Positions 57,401 to 64,000 of a stretch of 64,000 nucleotides of DNA are shown piece by piece (within the stretch, counting starts at the first letter, position 1; each line of letters opens with the position of its first letter). The notes beneath the pieces are model-generated. The model saw nothing but the letters and a program-made list of their open reading frames with translations. It was not told the origin of the DNA and made no database searches. Both the position numbers and the translations under genes were made by a program. This DNA comes from Breviolum minutum Mf 1.05b.01 (Eukaryota > Sar > Dinophyceae > Suessiales > Symbiodiniaceae), in contig DF239206.1 of the NCBI GenBank assembly GCA_000507305.1, forward strand, positions 166,980-230,979, given 5' to 3'.

Positions 57401-60395
57401 CTCACAAAGTCCAGGTGGGTTTTCCAAGGCAACTTTTTTGGGCCAACATTGACATGATGATCTGCGTAGGACGGGCTGTTTGTGCTCAGAATTGTTTCTT
57501 TTGCTACAAGAGTATATGAGCATAATAGTCTAGAACGCCTGGGGCATGCTTTGTGGAAATGATGTCTTTTTGTAAAAATGAAAAACAAATGTCTGCAAAA
57601 GAGGCATCTTTTGTTCAAGAACACGCTCGCAATAAAAAGTTGACCCAAGAAGACGATTTGCTTCGAAAGTAGACCTGTTTGTGAAAGACTACTTGTGTGG
57701 TGACCTTGTTCGCAAAAAAAAACTTGATGCATGGCATAATGTATACACGATATACATGCATTGTTAGTCATCCTTATTTATATGTTTATTTTTGTTTGCC
57801 ACAGAAGACTGTTCTGGAAAACTTCTCTCGCAAAAAGATACTTCTTTGCAACTCCAGACCTTTTGCAGGGCACCCTCAGTGCACTTACGCTGCGCAGTTA
57901 CTGATCACCTCCACAATGATACATCACATCTACTTGCTATATACCCTTAGAAGATGGGAGTTGGTTGATATGAGCATTCGTGTGTGAAAATTTCAGGTAT
58001 GATCATGTCATCAAATTCATCTGAATTACCTCGCAAACCCCACCTCACGTGACCAGCAGGTACAGTCCCCTTGCCCTGGGTGAGTTGATATCCATCGAAA
58101 ACGACAGGCTGTGTAGAGATTTCCGCTGTGATTTTGTGCAGGGAGAAAATCACCAACAACAAAAAAGCTGCCCGTTTTGACCCATTTGCCAAAAAAAAAC
58201 AGGAATCATAAAGTGCTAAGTTCAAAACGGGCATGTTCGGGCCTGGAAGAGTAGAAGTTGGTGCTGGGTCTGTGTGAAAACGCTCCAAGTCACCCGAACA
58301 GTGGCAATCATACAAAGAAATTGTTCACAAATGGTTTTGGTTTCCAAGAAATGGTCAACAATGATTTCAGAGCGTGACTTTCTTCAAAAATGCAAGTGCA
58401 AACTTGGATCATTGGGTGTCCAAACGCTGACGCCCATACGTCTGAGGATAGGCCGCTGCGGCCACGGGCCGCGCAGACCATGCCCTGCGGAGTCAGCACT
58501 GTCAAAAGAAGTTACGCGAGATGAGTTGCAATGATACAAGTGTATTGGTATTGGATGGTATTGGTAGATCTTATAATCATAATCAAAAAAAAAGTACATA
58601 TTTGAACATGATACTGGCTTCCCAACCAGCCTTGCAACGTTCCACTGTGACACCTTAGGTTGGCAAAATGTCCACCGTTGATCCACCGTTGATTTCACAT
58701 TGCATCCCCAGGCACTTCAGCTGACCGGTCGTTCACCCTCTTTGGTGGCGGCGCTGCCTTCGGTGTTGTTCCACCAAGAAAATGTCTGGCAGGTAACCGA
58801 ACCCCAACATTATTGAAAATTGTCCATGATGTTTTTTCCAAGATTCTCGTGATAAACTTATATAACATTCCGAAATGATGACTGGAGAGGAAAAAATTGA
58901 AATGGAAATTGAACAGACAAAAAGCAAAGTCACACAAGGCTGGAAGGACGCAGAGCACAACGAAGCGAAGGAGCGAACTGGATGTGTTTGTATCAGTATC
59001 ATACTTTCACTATGTTAGACCTTCTACACAAAGATGCGGGAAAAAACACCCTGATCCTTGCCGGCTTAGTCCCAAATGAATCTGGCCATAAAAAGGCTAG
59101 TCAGCTAATTTAGACCATGAAAGCAAAGTGTCTATGCTACTCAAGTCCGGGAGTTTGCCAACCGGTTCCACCCAGCCACAAAAACTAAAGCAACCCCTTC
59201 CCTCCGCTCGAGTCATTTTCGACAGCAATGCTCACATCTTCAAAGCCAGCCACTCAGTGGCACATGCGAGCAGCGAACACTGAGCAAGGGAGAAGAGCTT
59301 GCTAGAGATTCGCAAAAGTCTTGAAGATTTGTGTTGTTGGGGCTACATCAGAACCAAGATGTCTAGGTAGCAAAGCCACAGTAAGACCTCAATGAACAAA
59401 ATCCGTTTTAATGTTGAACAGGCAAACTCATTGTGGACTTCACTTCTCTGCTGCTCAGCATACTTCAAATAATCTTTGGAAACCTTTTGGACTGCCCAGC
59501 ACATGGGCCTGCATCATGCGTCATGCAGTCATGCAGTGCACTCCTACTTCTGGGGAACAGCGCTATCCTCAGCTTAATTCCTTGGATTTGCTTCAATCAA
59601 TGATCATCATTTTGTGTTCCTTCGCTCGATAACCCTACATACTGATCTAAAGCCAAAGAATGAGGAGAATGGTACTACCTGGCTGAGATAGCAAAATCCA
59701 AGGCGTCTTCCCCCTGAGCAACTGATGAAGAAACGGATGCCTGCTGTTTCCCTCTATGCGCACTGCATGTCAAAGCCGGTCTGCTGTCGCAAATCAAAAA
59801 AAATACTCTGGAGGCAAACCATTCGTATAGCAAAAGAAACACGAAGCGACTTTCAAGCCTAACTGTTGTATCATGATCAAGGACCATCAAGAATCTGTTC
59901 ATAAGGTTGAAGTACTACAGTAAAGTAGGCCGGTAGGCAAGCTTTCCCTCTGGGTCCCTGGCATTTCGGGGTCTCCCAGTTGAGCTCAACAAATTTGTCG
60001 AGTCAGGTCAAGGTAAGTGCTCTTCCAATTTAGCTTCATTGATGGATATGGAAGTCATATGAAATCATGGAAGCAAAAACCTTGGGGCTCCCCTTGCCAC
60101 CCAACAGAATATTTGGGACCGAGCGCGGCCACGCCTCGGTATTGGCAATTTTTAATGCAATTTTACATGGGGTGTTCATTTGTCCTCATATTTACTTTCT
60201 ACCTTTTTTCTACCTCTGGTTCATCAAAGTTCAAATTTCCAGCACATCTTTCTTTGAGCTGGCACACGCCGAATCACTGGGAACTCTGTATTTCTCGTCA
60301 GTCTCAAAGCTCTGTAGACAACACTTAGACCCCTGCCATGGTCAGATACGTCGAAAAATCGCTTGTTTCAAGGGGCCATCTCTGAGTTGAAGACT
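57401..60395. other. unresolved region with possible exons
   Basis: Coding-like - strand pieces occur at about 58400-58510 and 58740-58780, but two or three frames are open at once. A + piece at about 59950-60012 ends at a perfect CAAG|GTAAGT donor. Nothing could be assigned to a gene with confidence. Confidence 0.3.
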
Positions 60396-63300
60396 TTAAG
60401 GCTCTGCCACCTCCGGGTGATACTTTTGCACCCTGCAAGGAAATGGCGATTTTTTTGCGCAAGAAAATCTGGAGGTCCAAAAAGAACACACCAAGGATGA
60501 CCAAAATGCCAATTTACTTTGATATCCTTGATTTTAGCTCAGGTGTCGGATGTGATATACAGATATTCTGAATATTCTTCACAACTTTTTTCCAAAGTTT
60601 GGGCTAGCCCTCCACCACCGGACACTCAGTACTGTTGCAGTCAGGTTCCCGGACTCTTTGCAGAAGTATTTCCGGAGCAAACCCTGCAGAAGACAAAGTA
60701 TCTTCCACCGTGACAGGACATCAGGGAATCAAAATCAACCAGAATAGCGGCCATCCTGAATCATTCATTCTTCCCAAACCTTCAGTCTGTGATTCTATCT
60801 GCTGTCTCTGGAGAAAAAAGTTGTGTGTTTTTGAACCAACAAAAACCCCTGGAAGGTGTTTGGGTGTTCAGTCCTCATCCAGATCTGGCTCCTTCTCGAA
60901 ATCCAGTGACACATGTTCTGAAGCGGTGACCTTGGGGATCCAAAATGCAAACAGCAGCAGCTACCATGCCGCCATATGAACCACTGAAAAATTGCGCATC
61001 TAAAGACACAGGACATGGTTTCAGTGGTAACCTTCCTTTCGGATCACCAAAATGAAAATGTTCATTCTTCAACTTACATATACCATAAATCACAAATTCC
61101 ATGTTTTGCCACTTGCCACCCAACAAATGTCCCCCGGTTCTGATTCCTCGCACAAACTTTGACTTGGCACCATCCATCAACCTGCCCCTCCCAAGCCCTC
61201 AGCCTCCTTCGACTTATCCCGGATGGAAGCCTCAAAGAGAGGATGCTCCAGAGCCTGAACGTACACCCAACGAAGGCACATGCAACAACAGAAATGAACC
61301 ACCAAAGATGCCCAAAATATTTTCCTAGCAATCTACCCAGAAAAGCCGGGATGCCGGTCGACCTCACTCTGAAGTCAAAGAATTGGCTGCCATCCCACAT
61401 CACCACAACCAGCAGCCCCAGCTCATTATTGTCGTCATCACCATCACCACCCTCATCAGTAGGCCTTCGCCACACTGATGCGCGATGAAGGATTGAAACG
61501 TAGCATCTTGTCCTGCGAAGTGCGGCCGCGAGACCGAACAGCCAAAAATCGTTCAACAAATCTCTACAATTAAGATCTGAAAGCATTTCATGAAACTAAA
61601 AAGCTTCATGTCAGCCAAACCTCAATCAAAATCAAAACATAGCTCAACCGGAACACATCACTCTGTCAGCTTCACTCCGCCGTGAGCTGAGTGAATCCCC
61701 CCAAGCTGAACTATCCCCGTCCAGGATGTCCACGCAGTCGTCATCCACCTGGGGGAACTTGGACTTAATGCCGTCTCCATCGCGAGCAGCGAAACATCTG
61801 ATGTACCTGGATCCAACGACATGGGATGAGTCATGAGGATAAGACCTGAGTTCCGACCCAATCAACACTGGAGCCCAATGGAGCCTTCGGGCATCCTCCC
61901 TTTCCAAGAGATTGATGTCAGCCTGTCGCAGTCTGCTACAGGGGATCGGTAGTTTGTTTATTTTTTAGGTCAGTCTTTTCCAATTCCCTTTTTTTTTAAG
62001 ATGAAGAATCCAAACAACAGTAAGGCAGTATACATCCAAGTTAACAGTAACAGTTCAGTCACCAAGGGGGGAGGTGTTCAAAAGTTATCATCTTCAAATC
62101 CTTGATCTATCAAGTGACAGGGTCATACCAGGTTACCAGACCTCCGTTGGAGTGCCCAAGAGGTTAAAGATCATATTCAACCTGAGTGGCCGCCACGTCA
62201 CCAAGTTGGACAACCAAAGGAAATGAAAAAATGAAAAGAAAGGATGGATTTGATTTTTTTTCAAAGAAAACGCACCAACATCAACTTTCCCATGCAAAAA
62301 ATTTCTTGAAGTCTCCAGGAATCAAACTTTGAGTTGAAAAGAAAACGCTGACCGAATCATGCTCGAAAAAACTGAGGTTTCGGGCTGATCATGTTTTCCT
62401 CGAGTGTGATATCGATAGTCTGTCCTGGGCCCACAGTCAACAATTATAGCAACTCCAAAGAGGGGTCAAAGGTCTGTCATGATGCAAATTTAAGAGATTT
62501 CAAGAGGATCTCTTTCTACTGGGATAATCTACAAGAATTCACAGCGTCACCATGCACAATCTCAGTCGCAAAGAGGCCTTCAAAAGGCCACTAGCCCAAC
62601 ATTTCCTCATCCACCGTACTCCATCTGAACCATCAACTGAGTCTCCCGACTTGTGCTTATGGTCTGGTGATAGAGGAAAGCAGGAAGAACCAGGAAACAA
62701 CGGCCCCCTGTCCTCTTGTGCTGGGCGGAAATTGGCCCTCATTAAATCTCATAAGGACTCGTTCTTTCTTCAAAAGTGAGGAGCAAACAAACAGCTTCGG
62801 GCCACCTACCCCACATTGCAAAGAGGCGTTCAGCCCGGTCCTCCATCTTGTTTCCTTCCAGCATGCCCAACAACTCTGCATAGATACAACCAACGGACCA
62901 CACGTCGATGGCCTATCATCACAGGTGCCGCACAGAAAGGAATGCAGTCATTGAGCATGGTGAACATGTAACTAGTTTAAGACACGGAGTCTCTTGTTGG
63001 ATATTCCACTGTGAGGCCATGAAACAAACGGTGTCTCTAAATTCTTATTGTGTGTCTGGCCCCAACTTCCGATCTCTTTCAACTGATTTTCCTGATCCTG
63101 TTCTTTACGCAAAGGTTTCAGGTCCCCTCTTCTAAAATGGCATTCCTCAACTTTTTCCTCCAGGTGTTTTTAACTGTCTGCAGGACCACAAGGCATTTCC
63201 CTTGAAATCTCAGGGAAATCTAGGCGGTACCTCGGTATAGTTCTCCTGCAGCAAAATGAGCTCCGGCCTTGGATAGCAGGAAAATCTACAAAGTGATCAC

Positions 63301-63638
63301 GGATGACGTTTCGAAATTAAAAGCTAAGAATCACAAATAATCATAGGATGGTTGTACATGTATAATGTATAAACATATGTATATGTATATAGATATGGGT
63401 GTTTCCAAAAATTTGGGGTACCCCAAAATGGATGGTGAAAATAATGGAAAACCCTATTAAAATGGATGATTTGGGGGGAAAACCCACCATTTTTGGAAAC
63501 ATCCATATATACTCAATGAATTCCACTTCTCAACAACTCACTTTCAATCCATTGCAATCTCTGAGCTTTTCGATGTGGATCGACCCGGGCTTCCCCAACG
63601 CACGGTACCATCGAGTCACCACGTGCCCAGTCAGAAAC
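60396..63638 (-). CDS. atypical MAP kinase (map-2 type), C-terminal half
   Basis: Protein serine/threonine kinase. Thirteen exons: 63600-63638, 63231-63267, 62841-62912, 62615-62712, 62386-62424, 62142-62181, 61885-61922, 61722-61806, 61465-61512, 61204-61254, 60874-60930, 60655-60683, 60396-60432 (TAA); 222 residues, all phases agree. Motifs in order: FLTGHVVTRWYRAPELILLQ (activation loop to APE), AIDVWSVGCIYAELLGMLEG, RGPLFPGSSCFPLSPDHKHK, YHTRGKHDQLNMIFNLLGTP, YIRCFAARDGDGIKSKFP, DKMLRFNPSSRISVAKALEH, LLRKYFCKEVQKYHPEVAEP. This is the long-insert MAPK type of apicomplexan map-2. The dual-phosphorylation T-x-Y is TGH. Donors are GT, GC and three probable GA. The 5' exons (ATP site, HRD, DFG) lie beyond the window end. 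Confidence 0.92.
63393..63508. mobile_element. Symbiodiniaceae-type MITE
   Basis: Ends ATATGGGTGTTTCCAAAAAT and its inverse (63483-63508, ATATGGATGTTTCCAAAAAT) form about 20-bp terminal inverted repeats with one mismatch. The 116-bp unit has a C/G-flanked core (CCCCAAAATGGATGG and GATGATTTGGGG). Translations of this element (for example DVSKNGGFSP) are of a kind I recall from many gene models in this algal family. It lies in the first intron seen of the MAP kinase gene. Confidence 0.75.
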
Positions 63639-64000
63639 CTGGTGGCAAGGTGACTTTTGTAGGATCCTCCAATCATCAAACATTTCAATCAGTTTCAAAA
63701 TGTTCAGATCGAATGGAAATGATGAAAGTGACTAAAATGACTTTAGACATCTTTGCAAAGTGAAGGCTACATGATGTTTGGCAGATCACAGCAAGTGCCC
63801 TGTTTCAAGATGTCAAGCATTCAACGGGCAGTGATCAGCAAAAAGATGAAAAAAATGCACGACTTCCTCCGACATGCCACAACTCATGGAAAAAATCGAT
63901 GAAAATCTACTCAAATATATATTCAACAGATTTCAAGAGCATAAAAGTCCTTTTGAGGCAGCATTCACACGGCCTCTTGAGCTTCTGTGTGTTCACTTGC

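Noticed and set aside
57068-57523. + strand Gly/Arg/Cys-rich frames
   Set aside because: Mirror image of the proline-rich - strand exon; high GC keeps all frames open.

Overview
This window looks like nuclear DNA of a dinoflagellate, most likely a coral-symbiont relative (Symbiodiniaceae). The evidence is: genes cut into many very short exons (17-185 bp); introns that start with GT, GC or probably GA and end in AG, usually followed by a G in the next exon; tandem gene copies; FNIP-like leucine-rich and 'THNW' proteins of types I recall as expanded in this group; and, at 63.4 kb, a short inverted-repeat element of a type I recall as very common in these genomes. No prokaryotic operon, rRNA, tRNA or CRISPR array was seen. 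Because exons are so short, long open frames are a poor guide here; most genes below were assembled by eye from exons bounded by AG|G with consistent reading phase.

Left block (1-23 kb), mostly + strand: an unrecognised gene tail (0.5-1.4 kb), a nucleoside hydrolase (3.3-6.6 kb), an unrecognised nine-exon proline-rich gene (8.4-10.4 kb), a 431-bp TIR/TSD element carrying a decayed zinc-finger ORF (10.4-10.8 kb), four tandem copies of a SAP-like small-protein gene separated by a strongly conserved spacer (12.9-20.5 kb), then an AT-rich island with an assembly gap (21.1-22.1 kb) and two more + exons (22.2-22.6 kb).

Right block (26-64 kb), nearly all - strand: a SCOC-type short coiled-coil gene (26.1-27.6 kb), two tandem ARS2/SERRATE genes with different N-termini (28.5-31.5 and 32.3-35.7 kb), the second RRM of a U1A/U2B'' protein (36.2-37.7 kb), unrecognised multi-exon genes (39.5-44.3 kb), a ubiquitin-like plus FNIP-repeat protein (44.9-46.0 kb), the first RRM of a U1A/U2B'' protein (46.5-47.5 kb), a complete seven-exon N-myristoylation-type gene of unknown function (48.1-50.0 kb), a 'THNW' domain gene (51.0-51.9 kb), a polytopic membrane protein (52.0-53.1 kb), a WW-domain/proline-rich gene (54.5-57.4 kb) and the C-terminal half of an atypical MAP kinase with a TGH activation motif (60.4-63.6 kb).

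The + block and the - block converge near 22.6-26.1 kb, next to the AT-rich island. RNA functions recur in the - block (two ARS2 copies, two U1A-type RRMs, a CCCH finger), but dinoflagellate neighbours are not operons and I infer no shared pathway from this.
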